A stretch of 64,000 nt of DNA from Acetobacterium tundrae (GCF_008086615.1 NZ_RXYB01000010.1:1-64000), one strand, 5' to 3'. Positions 17,201-26,116 are shown, counted from the first letter of the stretch. Numbers and translations are program-made. Notes: generated from the sequence alone by a model not told the origin.

Positions 17201-18070
17201 GCCATCCACAATGACATTGTTTAAGCTAATCCCACCAGCACTTGTTTCAGCCGTGATTTGATTTTCGGTTGAAGCAGCTGTTCCGGTTACCGCTTCATTA
17301 TTGACGATCAGATCTCCCTTTATATGGAGGTTCTGAAGAACAACATCATTTACATTAACTATTACGTCATTATTGACAACTGTTGTCGTCGCCTCCGAAC
17401 CATAGGTTCCAGCATTGTCGTAAGCAGTTACGGCATTTTTAACAACTTTTATCTGGATCACTTCCAGACGTAAGCTCTGACCGGTTGTTCCGGCAATCGC
17501 ACCATCAGCTTTCCAACCTTGCGTCCAACCGTAGTTTTCGCCATGAACTAGGTATTGCACGGAATAACCGGGTAATATTTGACCATCGGCCCCTACCAAT
17601 ACAATCTGGATTGCTTCAATACGTTGGCATTTTCCCCTGGAACCGGCAAAATCACCATTTGCTTTCCAATTGGATGTATCTGTTAAATTGGTTGGATCAT
17701 TCTGCCAACCTACATTCTCGATATGAACATTGTAACGAATGCTAGCTCCTGCAGGAATCGCTGAGCCGGCTGTCAGTTTAATATTGACCCCTTCAATTCG
17801 CTTACTTTCGCCGGTTGTTCCCAATATATTATCACCCTGAATCCATGTTCCGTCGGTGGGATAATCACCATAGTCCTGAACATGTCCTCGATATTCAACG
17901 CCAATTTCCGCTGTTGATGGTGTCGCATCCGATACAATAATATTGCCAACCGCTGCTTCACCACTTACTTCTACGTTAGCAGCAAAAACTCCTGTAGAAA
18001 AAAGGATTAAAACCATTATGATTGCAAACAGTAGACTTACCGCAACTTTTTTACCTTTAATTCTTGCCAT
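14210..18070 (-). CDS. large secreted surface protein: ChW repeats, beta-helix-like domain, cadherin-like/Big-type C-terminus
   Basis: 1286 aa from the ATG at 18070 (GAGAGG ten bases upstream). The longer frame reaching 18229 runs through the leader terminator and lacks a ribosome site. Residues 1-430 are highly similar to the paralogue at 7475-11974: signal peptide, three ChW repeats and beta-helix-like region. After a proline/glycine linker (VKPPEPPSGGGGS) the C-terminus is unrelated. It has a cadherin-like beta-sandwich unit (about 460-560), further beta-rich modules with a Big-type segment (about 830-910) and a repeated GTAGNTIAL-type region near the end. It is presumably extracellular. 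Shared anchor with different business ends suggests domain swapping. Confidence 0.85.
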   Translation of the reverse strand: MARIKGKKVAVSLLFAIIMVLILFSTGVFAANVEVSGEAAVGNIIVSDATPSTAEIGVEYRGHVQDYGDYPTDGTWIQGDNILGTTGESKRIEGVNIKLTAGSAIPAGASIRYNVHIENVGWQNDPTNLTDTSNWKANGDFAGSRGKCQRIEAIQIVLVGADGQILPGYSVQYLVHGENYGWTQGWKADGAIAGTTGQSLRLEVIQIKVVKNAVTAYDNAGTYGSEATTTVVNNDVIVNVNDVVLQNLHIKGDLIVNNEAVTGTAASTENQITAETSAGGISLNNVIVDGTTYVRSGGENSTQIIGGNYNDVLVREIDSSGLVFDLSGQRTLTPLTFISGGAVVNGGYVNVEVRAPGLSITMTGRTVIDNFQIAAAATGSSINLGAETTVGNMLISGDNTNISGQGTINHAAADANNIVYQRAPINQTVAPNVIVPPVVKPPEPPSGGGGSTLSSDADLTAVLGQAITSTGIGISASPKTSSISVDNAVGTFSLSQIVTAPNATKMLYTNSNFIDGAITGTATTPLMVGDNTLFIKVTAQNSTSVLYYEVTITRASKIAFTNTDDTITLAAGNQEVLVNDNTYVLLLTTGTPKTGDVTAAVAVIGLPEGLTYTATGNAGVKTITITVGGTASAAVVSDVTNVSMTIMAAAVSEPSGVEAADAVSTFCVRTDKTPPAFESGYPQVASVYANGSRTVEILANTNRTALFYYIAVEDGAMPTPTPDQVINANFSGIVSSGNGGTLVGSKTKDFLLTLPEDGKNYEVYLALVDMSGNKSEIKKVDVITPPAVTASPVLSNVTTGLINIGDTIEATSDVNGNLYLVQSTTAPNKNAIENAAIAGKTIAATANTPADLDTSGLAGGTYYVYAIGAAGNVSAPSAAIIIIIPEPTTVVIAGDDSIAVSSYGDITSPFSATVYDQNNTIMPAEAVSWALKAPVEGVTVDASSGDVTIATATAAEGFTIVATSTSDSTKSAEKDVVITVPTTLGISFTEVVTTQGVGPNAVKATGSISLKAPTADIAEKKASATITYGTPEINDTVTVAGIVFTFGTVVAQNTFTTQNELVAEINAALGTEVLATSASDTIEIQAVTAGTAGNTIALNTSNGNLVLSSYWLTGGIDGADVTTVTVDGTTFTYGTDFNNLLDLLGKINTLTNVNAGYNNGEIMVRAKNPGEAGNTIALSKAGGGTTAVSGATLTGGLDTATEVADLTILTGATAAGNIIVEVNSVSYTVAVADGDTKTAVAVKIAATLTNAGVTGYAISNTTDAKVTFTSTSTLQPITDIQVAIHS

Positions 18071-18143
18071 GTATTCGTTTCCTCTCATTTTTTGATTATT
18101 CTCATTAGGATCAATATATTTATTTGAAGCATTAATTAGGAAA

Positions 18144-18235
18144 TAAAAAAAGCCCTCGAGAAAATAGGCTACAACCTTTCTAAATAGTACTTTAGATGTT
18201 AGAAGATGGTAGATTGTCATTGATGTCATTAGACT
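18144..18235 (-). promoter_or_regulatory. 5' leader with intrinsic terminator, paralogue of 12072-12190
   Basis: The hairpin AGCC...GGGCT (18170-18151) is followed by seven T on the minus strand, upstream of the surface protein start. The hairpin TCTAAA gtacta TTTAGA and the CTAC/GTAG pairing found in the other leader are preserved. The terminator loop differs (TATTTTCTCGA against TGTTATTTTGA), as expected when structure rather than sequence is kept. Confidence 0.5.
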
Positions 18236-18544
18236 GGTTACGTTTAGATTAAATACGTGATATAAAATAATAAACGTATTTAATACATATGTGAATATCT
18301 TACAATAATTATTAAATAATGTAAATATTTAAATGAATTAATCGAAAATAGTATTTGACTACTGTAGGTATATTTATGTAATTTTATTAAATGATCATAA
18401 TACACAGTAAGTATTTACAGCTAATTAAAGAAATATCGGGTACATCTTATTACTGCTTCAAATCTCATTATCTGCCCTTAAAATTCCCTAGATTTAATAA
18501 AAACATTGACTAGCCCCCTGTATACAATTAATTACACAACAAAT

Positions 18545-18718
18545 AAAACTATTTGAAAAAGGAGAGTCAAACACTAAAGCCGTTCCGACCCCCCCACACG
18601 GATTTACGCAATTTAGTTCAATTTTATTACCAATAATTTGCTTTTATAATTCATTTTAAATAAAAAAGCGATCAAATATTTCTATTTAATCGCTTTTTCG
18701 TTGCATTATATTCATTTT
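18545..18718 (-). terminator. ssrA intrinsic terminator region (repeat copy D)
   Basis: Immediately 3' of the tmRNA gene, AAGCGATTAAATA gaaa TATTTGATCGCTT (18698-18664) forms a strong stem followed by T-rich sequence on the minus strand: the tmRNA terminator. Together with the adjoining AAAGGAGAGTC...GCCGTTCCGACCCCC segment it is the parent of repeat copies A-C. Confidence 0.75.
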
Positions 18719-19116
18719 TGGTGGAGGCGGTGGGAGTCGAACCCACGTCCGAAAGTCCATTCACAGGAGATTCTCCGAGTGCAGTCATTGATTATTTTCT
18801 TATTCCTCTTCTTCTCCAATGACAAAGGAAAAAAGAAACCAGTCTCTTATGCGTTAAAGGCCCGAGACACAACCTAAAACGGTTCCCTGCTTCAATGAAC
18901 GCCGAACCCTGAACCACAGGTTGAACCGGGAGGCGTGCGGCAATAATTTTGCCGCGAAAGTCTTAAAACAACTTTAGTGCGTTATTATGCAGCTAAAGCC
19001 ATTCCGTAACTTTTTTCTGTTTTTGCGTTTATATTTATGCGCCGCTTTTTACGATGATCAGCAACATCGACTCGCTACTCAAGCTTCAAAACCCCCGTCG
19101 AAACCAGTGCGCCCCC
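18719..19116 (-). ncRNA. ssrA: transfer-messenger RNA (tmRNA)
   Basis: 398 nt. The 5' end GGGGGCGCACTGGTTTCGACGG and the 3' end (GGTTCGACTCCCACC, then CGCCTCCACCA) pair as the tRNA-Ala-like acceptor domain with an encoded CCA. The T-arm is GTGGGTTCGACTCCCAC. The tag reading frame (19026-18985) starts at GCA and reads AKTEKSYGMALAA then TAA, ending in the usual ALAA degradation signal. It rescues stalled ribosomes together with SmpB, whose gene lies 10 bp upstream. Confidence 0.97.
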
Positions 19117-19126
19117 AAATAATTAG

Positions 19127-19585
19127 CTAATCCTCATGTCTCATACTTTTTTGAATTCTTCGTTGAGAATCTCGGTCAGCAATGGCATGACGCTTATCAT
19201 AAAGCTTCTTACCTTTTGCCAAAGCCAGTTCCATCTTAACATGATTATCTTTAAAATAGAGTGTGAGTGGTACCAGAGTGTATCCTTCTCGTTGCTTTAA
19301 TCCGATTAATTTTCGAATCTGTTGTTTATGCATCAAGAGTTTTCGAGTACGCAACGGATCTTTATTATAGATGTTTCCCTGTTCATAAGGATCGATGTGC
19401 ATTTGATACACATAAACTTCACCATTATAGATATCCGCAAAACTTTCCTTTAAGCTGACTTTTCCCTGCCGAATTGATTTAACTTCTGTACCGGAAAGAA
19501 CCATGCCCACCTCATAAGTATCTTCAATGAGAAAATCATGACGTGCTTTTCTGTTTTTTGCAATAATCTTTATGCTTTCGCCCAT
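19127..19585 (-). CDS. smpB: SsrA-binding protein SmpB
   Basis: 152 aa, the usual length. Family blocks are clear: [18 protein letters not shown], then [39 protein letters not shown], and the C-terminal KGKKLYDKR with the basic tail that enters the mRNA channel. It binds the tRNA-like domain of tmRNA and delivers it to stalled ribosomes. The ATG at 19585 follows GAGGAG at 6 nt. It is part of a collinear run rnr-smpB-ssrA. Confidence 0.97.
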   Translation of the reverse strand: MGESIKIIAKNRKARHDFLIEDTYEVGMVLSGTEVKSIRQGKVSLKESFADIYNGEVYVYQMHIDPYEQGNIYNKDPLRTRKLLMHKQQIRKLIGLKQREGYTLVPLTLYFKDNHVKMELALAKGKKLYDKRHAIADRDSQRRIQKSMRHED

Positions 19586-19638
19586 GCGTAACTCCTCTGT
19601 TTCTTAGCTAGTGTATTATTATAGCACAATGATATTAA

Positions 19639-21891
19639 TTAATCAACTATTTCAAAATCAATTTGCTTTAAATTAATATCAGCTTTTGCAACCATCACTT
19701 TGATATCCTGTCCTAAACGATAGATTTTACCTGAATGTTCTCCAATGTGATGGTGCATTTCAGGATCATAATTATAATAGTCATCCTTCATATCCTGAAG
19801 TTTTACCAAACCTTCGATGGTATTTTGAAGTTCTACAAACATACCAAAAGAAGTCACTCCACTGATCCGGCCTTCAAATATTTCGCCAATGTGCCTAGTC
19901 ATGTATTCCGTCATCTTAAGCTTGGTTATTTCTCTTTCAATGGTTTCTGCACGTCGTTCGGTTTCTGAGGCATGCCCGGCTATATTTTCGATGTTTTTTT
20001 CTATATAGTCCACTGATTTTGGGTTTATTTTTCCAAGCAAAGATTTTGCCAGGTATCGATGAACAAAAAGATCCGGATAACGTCTGATCGGTGACGTGAA
20101 ATGGGTGTAAAACTCTGCACCTAAGGCATAATGTCCGAGATTGTGACCTTCATAGACGGCCTGCTGCATGGTGCGAAGCATTAGCAACGTGATGACATGC
20201 TCTTCATTTTTACCTTTTATATCTTCCACCAATTTTTGAAAATCTTTTCCGGTCGGCATTTCTTCATCATTTACTCCAAGTTTGAAACCATACCGGTTGA
20301 CAAATGTTCTAAAAGCCGTTATTTTCTCAGGTACGGGATTGGGATGATTCCTAAAAATAAAGGGAACCTCAATTTTCGAAACATGCTCGGCAATGGTTTC
20401 GTTGCAAACTAGCATGAATTCTTCAATGATTCGATGAGATACCAGCCGTTCATCGACTGTAATTTTTTCTGGGAAGCCATTTTTATCCAGCGTGATCTTC
20501 GCTTCAGGAAAATCAAAATTAATAGCGCCTCGACTGATACGACGTTTCACCCGCAGAATCTCATGTAATTCGTTCATCATGACAAGCTCGTCTTTAAACG
20601 GTTCCTGTATGTTTGGCTCTTCATTCTCTTCATCCAAAAGAGCTGCTACCTGACGGTAGGTCATCCGGGATTTTGAGCATATGACTGATTTAAAGATATC
20701 GTAATCTAAAACCTGTCCATTTTCATCAATTTCCATTTTGCAAGTAAAGGTCAGCCGATCTTTTTTGGGAACAAGGCTGCAGACATCATTTGAAAGTTTA
20801 AACGGCAGCATCGGAACGACGCGATCCACTACATACACGCTGGTACCGCGCTCCATAGCCGATACATCAATCGCATCCCCGAATCGAACGTAATGACTGA
20901 CATCGGCTATATGCACGCCTAATATGAAATGCCCATTTTCATTTTTACTGATGGACACCGCGTCATCAAAATCTTTGGCATCGTCGCCATCAATGGTGAA
21001 GATGACTTCTTTTCTGAGATCTTCGCGCTTGGCAAGTTCAGTGTCATTAATTTCGTCAGACAACAGATTGGATTGTCTTTCAACTTCATGGGGAAAGTCC
21101 ATGGGAATATCGTATTCCATTAATACTGAAAGGATATCAATCCCGGGTTCATCTTTATTTCCCAGGATTTCTACAATTTCTCCTTCCGGGCTTTTGCCAT
21201 TGTCAGACCAGATAAGAATTTCGGTTACCACCTTATCTCCGGTTCTCGCCTTTTTCCCCCGTCTTTCGGGAATGAAGATATCTTTGCAGATACGATCATT
21301 ATCGGGGATGACAAAACCAAAGCCTTTTCCTTTTTCGTAGCGGCCGATAATTTTTTTATGACCCCTCTCGATGATCTCAACGACTTTTCCTTCTGGTCTT
21401 TTTTCTCCGGGTTCAGAGATAATTTTCACGCAGACCTTATCCATATCCAGCGCGCCAAAAAGATTTTTTTCATGGATATAAATATCTTCTGAAAAAATGC
21501 TGTAATCTGGAATGACAAAACCGAAACCCCGCTGATTGCCTCTTAGAATACCAACAACTTTTTGGGAATCGTCGTCTTCATTTTCGTCGCTCCTGCCACG
21601 GCCTTTTTTATCGCTCCAACCTTTGTCTTTTGCAACTTCTTTTTTATCGCCCCAACCGCTGTCTTTTTTGACTTCTTTTTTATCGCCAAAGCTTTTTTCT
21701 TTTCCAAACCAGTTTCGGTCCTGTTCATTCTTGCTTTTGACTCCCGTCTCTTTTAAGACGTGAGTAAGCATTTGGCGTTCTTTCTTTTTATTGAGACCAA
21801 TCACCGTTGATAATTCATCAAATGTCATTTGCTGATATTTTTTATCCTGCATCAATCGTTTCACGATTCGTTTTAATTCTTTGGTTTTCAT
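19639..21891 (-). CDS. rnr: ribonuclease R
   Basis: 750 aa from the ATG at 21891 (an in-frame GTG at 21906 just after the mutS stop is an alternative). The order is an N-terminal HTH-like part (KELKRIVKRLMQDKKYQQM), a low-complexity charged insert (about 60-105), two cold-shock domains (GNQRGFGFVIPDYS and YEKGKGFGFVIPD), the RNB catalytic domain with FTIDGDDAKDFDDAVSI (metal-binding aspartates), and a C-terminal S1 domain (GRISGVTSFGMFVEL). It is a processive 3'-5' exonuclease that degrades structured RNA and tmRNA-tagged messages, which fits its position beside smpB-ssrA. Confidence 0.95.
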   Translation of the reverse strand: MKTKELKRIVKRLMQDKKYQQMTFDELSTVIGLNKKKERQMLTHVLKETGVKSKNEQDRNWFGKEKSFGDKKEVKKDSGWGDKKEVAKDKGWSDKKGRGRSDENEDDDSQKVVGILRGNQRGFGFVIPDYSIFSEDIYIHEKNLFGALDMDKVCVKIISEPGEKRPEGKVVEIIERGHKKIIGRYEKGKGFGFVIPDNDRICKDIFIPERRGKKARTGDKVVTEILIWSDNGKSPEGEIVEILGNKDEPGIDILSVLMEYDIPMDFPHEVERQSNLLSDEINDTELAKREDLRKEVIFTIDGDDAKDFDDAVSISKNENGHFILGVHIADVSHYVRFGDAIDVSAMERGTSVYVVDRVVPMLPFKLSNDVCSLVPKKDRLTFTCKMEIDENGQVLDYDIFKSVICSKSRMTYRQVAALLDEENEEPNIQEPFKDELVMMNELHEILRVKRRISRGAINFDFPEAKITLDKNGFPEKITVDERLVSHRIIEEFMLVCNETIAEHVSKIEVPFIFRNHPNPVPEKITAFRTFVNRYGFKLGVNDEEMPTGKDFQKLVEDIKGKNEEHVITLLMLRTMQQAVYEGHNLGHYALGAEFYTHFTSPIRRYPDLFVHRYLAKSLLGKINPKSVDYIEKNIENIAGHASETERRAETIEREITKLKMTEYMTRHIGEIFEGRISGVTSFGMFVELQNTIEGLVKLQDMKDDYYNYDPEMHHHIGEHSGKIYRLGQDIKVMVAKADINLKQIDFEIVD

Positions 21892-21907
21892 TTTTTTTCC
21901 TATCACC

Positions 21908-24553
21908 TTATATTTTTTCCCGTAATTGATAAATCACATTCATGACTTCGATGGGACTCATTTCATCCATTTTCAAATCTCGCAGGGTACTTAATGCTGC
22001 TTCTTCATCATCCGTCATGCTTTTAGTCACATCGAAGAAATTCAGCTGGCTGCCCTTTCCGCCGCTTAACATGGGTGGTTCTGTCACTAACAATTCCTGT
22101 CGATAAGTATTTTCTCCTGATTCAAGATGTCCCAGAATTTCCTGGGCTCGTTGCGTCACTCTTGTTGGAAAACCCGCCAGTTTAGCAACCTCAATCCCAT
22201 AACTCTGATCGGCCGGACCGGATATGATTTTTCTTAGAAAGATGACGCCATCCGGTGTTTCTTTAAGACGAATACTGAAATTTTTGATTCCCGGTTTTAA
22301 GGATTCCAGTTCGGTTAATTCGTGATAATGAGTTGCAAATAACGTCTTCGCGCCGATATTGTCTTCGTTGTGTAAAAATTCAACCACCGCCCAGGCAATG
22401 CTGATGCCATCAAAAGTTGAGGTTCCACGACCGATTTCATCTAAAATCACCAGACTTTTATCGGTCGCATTTTTTAATATATTGGCCACTTCAGTCATTT
22501 CCACCATAAAGGTGCTTTGCCCGCTAGCCAGGTCATCACTGGCGCCCACCCGGGTGAAGATACGGTCGACCACCCCGATGGTTGCGGCATCGGCCGGAAC
22601 AAAAGACCCAATTTGTGCCATTAAGGTAATGATCGCCACCTGGCGAATAAAGGTGGACTTTCCCGCCATATTCGGACCGGTGATGATGAGCATGCGCTGG
22701 TCATCATTATTGAGGGTGCAGTCATTTCCAATGAAATGATCCGACCCAATCATTTCTTCAACCACTGGATGCCGACCGTTTTCAATGAAAATCGTCTTTT
22801 CATCAACGATTTTAGGACAGACATAATGATTTTGCTGGGCAACGGTTGCTAAGGAGTAGATTGCATCCAATTCAGCGACTTCCCGGGCTTTTTTCTGAAT
22901 TCGAGGAATTTCCTTTAGCAGCTGCTCTCTGATTTTTTGAAATATCTCGGTCTCGCATCTGAGCAGTCCTTCTTGAGCACCAAGAATTTTATTTTCCATA
23001 TCCTTCAGTTCTGGTGTAAAATAACGTTCAGCATTTGAAAGCGTCTGTTTTCTGATATATTCCTCTGGGACTTGAGACAGATTGCTTTTGGTTATTTCAA
23101 TAAAATACCCAAAAATCCGATTATATTTCACTTTTAGATTTTTTATTCCGGTATTTTCTTTTTCACGGCATTCCAAATCTCTGATCCAGTCCTGACCTTT
23201 ATCAGTGGCTTCCCGAAATTCGTCGATTTCCTGATGAAAGCCAGTTTTAATCACATGTCCGTCTTTTAACACCATCGGTGCATCATCATCAATGGCCTTA
23301 TCAATATAGTCCCAGATATCTTCTAAAATATCTTCTTTATCAAAAAGCTGCTGCAGCTTTTCTGAATCAATGGTATCAATAAAGTCTTTAATTAGAGGCA
23401 ACGCACCCAGAGACTGTTTAAGTGCCAACAAATCTTTGGGATTAATGCTTCCGAAAGAAAGCTTTCCGCAAAGACGCTCCAGATCATAGACTTTGGTCAG
23501 TATGGTTTTGAATTCCGGCAAACGGGGAGCATTATGGTAAAAAGCATCCACACAGCCCTGTCTTTCGAAAATGCCTTCGGTTTTAAGAAGGGGCGCTTCT
23601 ACCCAGCGCCGCAGAGTTCGTCCGCCCATAGCGGTAACGGTTTTATCCAAAACGCCCAGCAGGCTTCCTCGTTTTTCAAGGGTTCGCAGGGTTTGTGTCA
23701 GCTCAAGATTGCGCCGAGTTGACAAATCAAGGACCATGTAATCTTTACTGTTGTAATATCGGATGGTTTTAATATGCGTTAAAGCGCGTTTTTGGGTTGC
23801 GTCAAGATAACCAAGCAACGCTCCGGCTGCTGCAACAGCATGATCTCGTCTTTCAAGATCTAAAGCACCTAATGCAAACACATCAAACTGTTCAATAATC
23901 CGCTTGCCGCCATTTCTGATGTTAAAGTATTTCTCCGGATAAAGACTGGCAAGAATGCCAAAATTGTTTTCAATAAGTCCCAATGCCTGGGGGTCTTTAA
24001 ACAGCTCCGGGTTTAAAATTACTTCTGCCGGCAGGAGTCGACCAAGTTCGTCGGATAATTGCGCCATCCACTGCTCTTTGTTTTTCCCCTTCATTTCTGT
24101 TACAAAAAAATCACCGGTTGATACATCAAGACTGGCAACGCCTAAACAATTGTTGTCCAAATAAAGGGTCATGAGATAATTGTTCTTTTTTGATTCCAGG
24201 AGCTTTCCTTCAGAAATCGTTCCCGGCGAAATTACGCGTATGATTTCCCGTTTAACGATTCCCTTTGCTTCTTTGGGATCTTCCATTTGTTCGCAAATAG
24301 CTACTTTATAGCCTTTTTCGACCAACCGGGTAATGTAGGTTTGAGCGGCGTGATAAGGGACTCCACACATTGGCGCGCGTTCATCCAAGCCACAATCCCG
24401 GCCAGTTAATGCAATTTCCAATTCTCGAGAAGCTTTCAGTGCATCGTCAAAAAACATTTCATAGAAATCTCCCAGTCGAAAGAAAAGGAGTGCATCGGGG
24501 ACCTCTTCATGAATTTTCAGGTACTGGATCATCATGGGGGTTAATTCTGCCAT
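21908..24553 (-). CDS. mutS: DNA mismatch repair protein MutS
   Basis: 881 aa from the ATG at 24553 (AGGAGG six bases upstream). A longer frame to 24604 would begin inside miaB without a ribosome site. Domain I has the mismatch-wedge motif GDFYEMF (F30, E32). The ATPase domain shows Walker A GPNMAGKSTF, the ASDDLASGQSTFMVEM signature and Walker B LVILDEIGRGTSTFDG. It ends with the dimerisation helix region. It recognises base mismatches and recruits MutL. It overlaps the 3' end of miaB by 47 bp, so the two genes are likely co-transcribed. Confidence 0.97.
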   Translation of the reverse strand: MAELTPMMIQYLKIHEEVPDALLFFRLGDFYEMFFDDALKASRELEIALTGRDCGLDERAPMCGVPYHAAQTYITRLVEKGYKVAICEQMEDPKEAKGIVKREIIRVISPGTISEGKLLESKKNNYLMTLYLDNNCLGVASLDVSTGDFFVTEMKGKNKEQWMAQLSDELGRLLPAEVILNPELFKDPQALGLIENNFGILASLYPEKYFNIRNGGKRIIEQFDVFALGALDLERRDHAVAAAGALLGYLDATQKRALTHIKTIRYYNSKDYMVLDLSTRRNLELTQTLRTLEKRGSLLGVLDKTVTAMGGRTLRRWVEAPLLKTEGIFERQGCVDAFYHNAPRLPEFKTILTKVYDLERLCGKLSFGSINPKDLLALKQSLGALPLIKDFIDTIDSEKLQQLFDKEDILEDIWDYIDKAIDDDAPMVLKDGHVIKTGFHQEIDEFREATDKGQDWIRDLECREKENTGIKNLKVKYNRIFGYFIEITKSNLSQVPEEYIRKQTLSNAERYFTPELKDMENKILGAQEGLLRCETEIFQKIREQLLKEIPRIQKKAREVAELDAIYSLATVAQQNHYVCPKIVDEKTIFIENGRHPVVEEMIGSDHFIGNDCTLNNDDQRMLIITGPNMAGKSTFIRQVAIITLMAQIGSFVPADAATIGVVDRIFTRVGASDDLASGQSTFMVEMTEVANILKNATDKSLVILDEIGRGTSTFDGISIAWAVVEFLHNEDNIGAKTLFATHYHELTELESLKPGIKNFSIRLKETPDGVIFLRKIISGPADQSYGIEVAKLAGFPTRVTQRAQEILGHLESGENTYRQELLVTEPPMLSGGKGSQLNFFDVTKSMTDDEEAALSTLRDLKMDEMSPIEVMNVIYQLREKI

Positions 24554-25925
24554 CGGTCTCCTCCTGTTCTGTTTTTTTGCCATCCAGACTAAAGGTTTTT
24601 GCATCCGTAATCTTTATCATGACTTGCTTTCCAATGTCCGATAAATCACCTTCGAAAATAACCAGTTTGCCGGTCCTGGTTCGTCCGGTCATACGATCCG
24701 GATTATTCCTGCTGGTCTCTTCTACCAATACTTCCACTACCCTATCCTGATAGTTCTGATTGATATCATGGCCGATCTGATGCAGCACTTCCAGGCAGCG
24801 ATTGATGCGGTCATGCTTGATTTCTTCGGGGATCTGATTTTCCATGGTTGCTGCCGGCGTACCAGTGCGAATGGAATACAAAAAGGTAAAGGCTGAATCA
24901 AATTTGCAGGTCTTAATGACCTTTAAAGTTTCCTGGAAATCTTCTTCCGTCTCGCCGGGAAAGCCCACAATAATATCGGTTGTAATAGCCACATCGGGAA
25001 TCCGATCTTTCATTTTCTGGACCCGATTGATAATATCTTCCTGGGTATATTTTCGGTTCATCGCCTTTAATATCTGAGTGCTTCCAGACTGAATCGGTAG
25101 ATGAATATAATTGCATACTTTATCACAGTCGGCGATGGCGTCAATTACCGCATCCGTCAGATCTTTGGGATGGGAAGTCATAAACCTTATGCGTTTGAGA
25201 TTTTCAATGGTATTCAGTTTTCTCAACAGATTGGCAAAGTTGACATCCTTTTCCAGGTCATTTCCATAGGAATTGACATTCTGACCTAAAAGCGTCACTT
25301 CCACACAGCCATCAGCGACTAAGGCCTGAACCTCGTCAAATATTTTACCCGGCTGTCGGCTGACCTCTCGCCCTCTTGTATAGGGTACAATGCAGTAGGT
25401 GCAGAAATTATTGCACCCGTTCATAATCGTTACAAATGCTTTAAATGGATAGCGACGATCCGTTGGAAGATCTTCAACAATAGCATCTGAATCTTCCCAA
25501 ACCTCAATCATCCGTTGACCATTAACCAAAAAATTGTTGAGTAGTTCTGGAAACTGGTGAATATTGTGAGTGCCAAAAACCAAATCGACCTGAGGATAGG
25601 TTCGGACTATTTTTTTTACAATTTCAGGCTGCTGCATCATACAGCCACACACTGCTAGGATTAAGTCGGGATTCGTTTTTTTGACGGTTTTAATCGCACC
25701 AATATTTCCAAATACCCGATCATCCGCATTTTCTCGGATACTGCAAGTATTAAAAATGACCAATCCCACTTTATTTATGTCATTTTCTTCAACATACCCA
25801 AGAGCTTTTAACATCCCCGACAGCTTTTCTGAGTCATTCTCATTCATCGCGCATCCGAAAGTAACTATTTTAAAGGTGCGTGACGAATTTGTGATCGTTC
25901 TTTGCACTGATTTATTTTTGCTCAT
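24507..25925 (-). CDS. miaB: tRNA-2-methylthio-N6-dimethylallyladenosine synthase MiaB
   Basis: 472 aa radical-SAM methylthiotransferase. The N-terminal UPF0004 domain carries its cluster cysteines (TFGCAMNENDSEK, FNTCSIRENA, VCGCMMQQPE). The radical-SAM motif is CNNFCTYCIVPYTRGRE (CxxxCxxC). The C-terminus contains a TRAM domain (about 385-445, RMTGRTRTGKLVIFEG). It adds the ms2 group to i6A37 in tRNAs. It is the first gene of the minus-strand core run leading into mutS. Confidence 0.96.
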   Translation of the reverse strand: MSKNKSVQRTITNSSRTFKIVTFGCAMNENDSEKLSGMLKALGYVEENDINKVGLVIFNTCSIRENADDRVFGNIGAIKTVKKTNPDLILAVCGCMMQQPEIVKKIVRTYPQVDLVFGTHNIHQFPELLNNFLVNGQRMIEVWEDSDAIVEDLPTDRRYPFKAFVTIMNGCNNFCTYCIVPYTRGREVSRQPGKIFDEVQALVADGCVEVTLLGQNVNSYGNDLEKDVNFANLLRKLNTIENLKRIRFMTSHPKDLTDAVIDAIADCDKVCNYIHLPIQSGSTQILKAMNRKYTQEDIINRVQKMKDRIPDVAITTDIIVGFPGETEEDFQETLKVIKTCKFDSAFTFLYSIRTGTPAATMENQIPEEIKHDRINRCLEVLHQIGHDINQNYQDRVVEVLVEETSRNNPDRMTGRTRTGKLVIFEGDLSDIGKQVMIKITDAKTFSLDGKKTEQEETDGRINPHDDPVPENS

Positions 25926-26033
25926 ATCTATTCAAATTCTCCTAATTGACTAATAAAATTTCTATCTACTATTATATACTAAATAAATCAAATGTGAATG
26001 TTAATATTGAAACGTGTGTTATGAATTAAGGTT

Positions 26034-26056
26034 CGGGGCTCGCCCCGGCTTTTTCT
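26034..26056 (+). terminator. hairpin with T-tract, plus orientation
   Basis: CGGGG ctcg CCCCG (26034-26047) is followed by GCTTTTTCTTTT on the plus strand. No plus-strand gene precedes it, so it may end an unseen short transcript or serve weakly for the minus strand. The rest of 25926-26116 shows nothing else. Confidence 0.4.
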
Positions 26057-26116
26057 TTTCACAAAAATAGGACCATATTATTAATACGGCCCCGTGATAT
26101 CAAAATCAATCTACCA

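Noticed and set aside
14210-18229. Start of the second surface protein at 18229 (MTSMTIYHLL...)
   Set aside because: That extension would be translated through the leader terminator and lacks a ribosome site. The ATG at 18070 has one, and the product then begins like its paralogue.
21543-21763. ORFs on both strands in the repeat part of rnr
   Set aside because: They are by-products of the short charged repeats in the RNase R gene.
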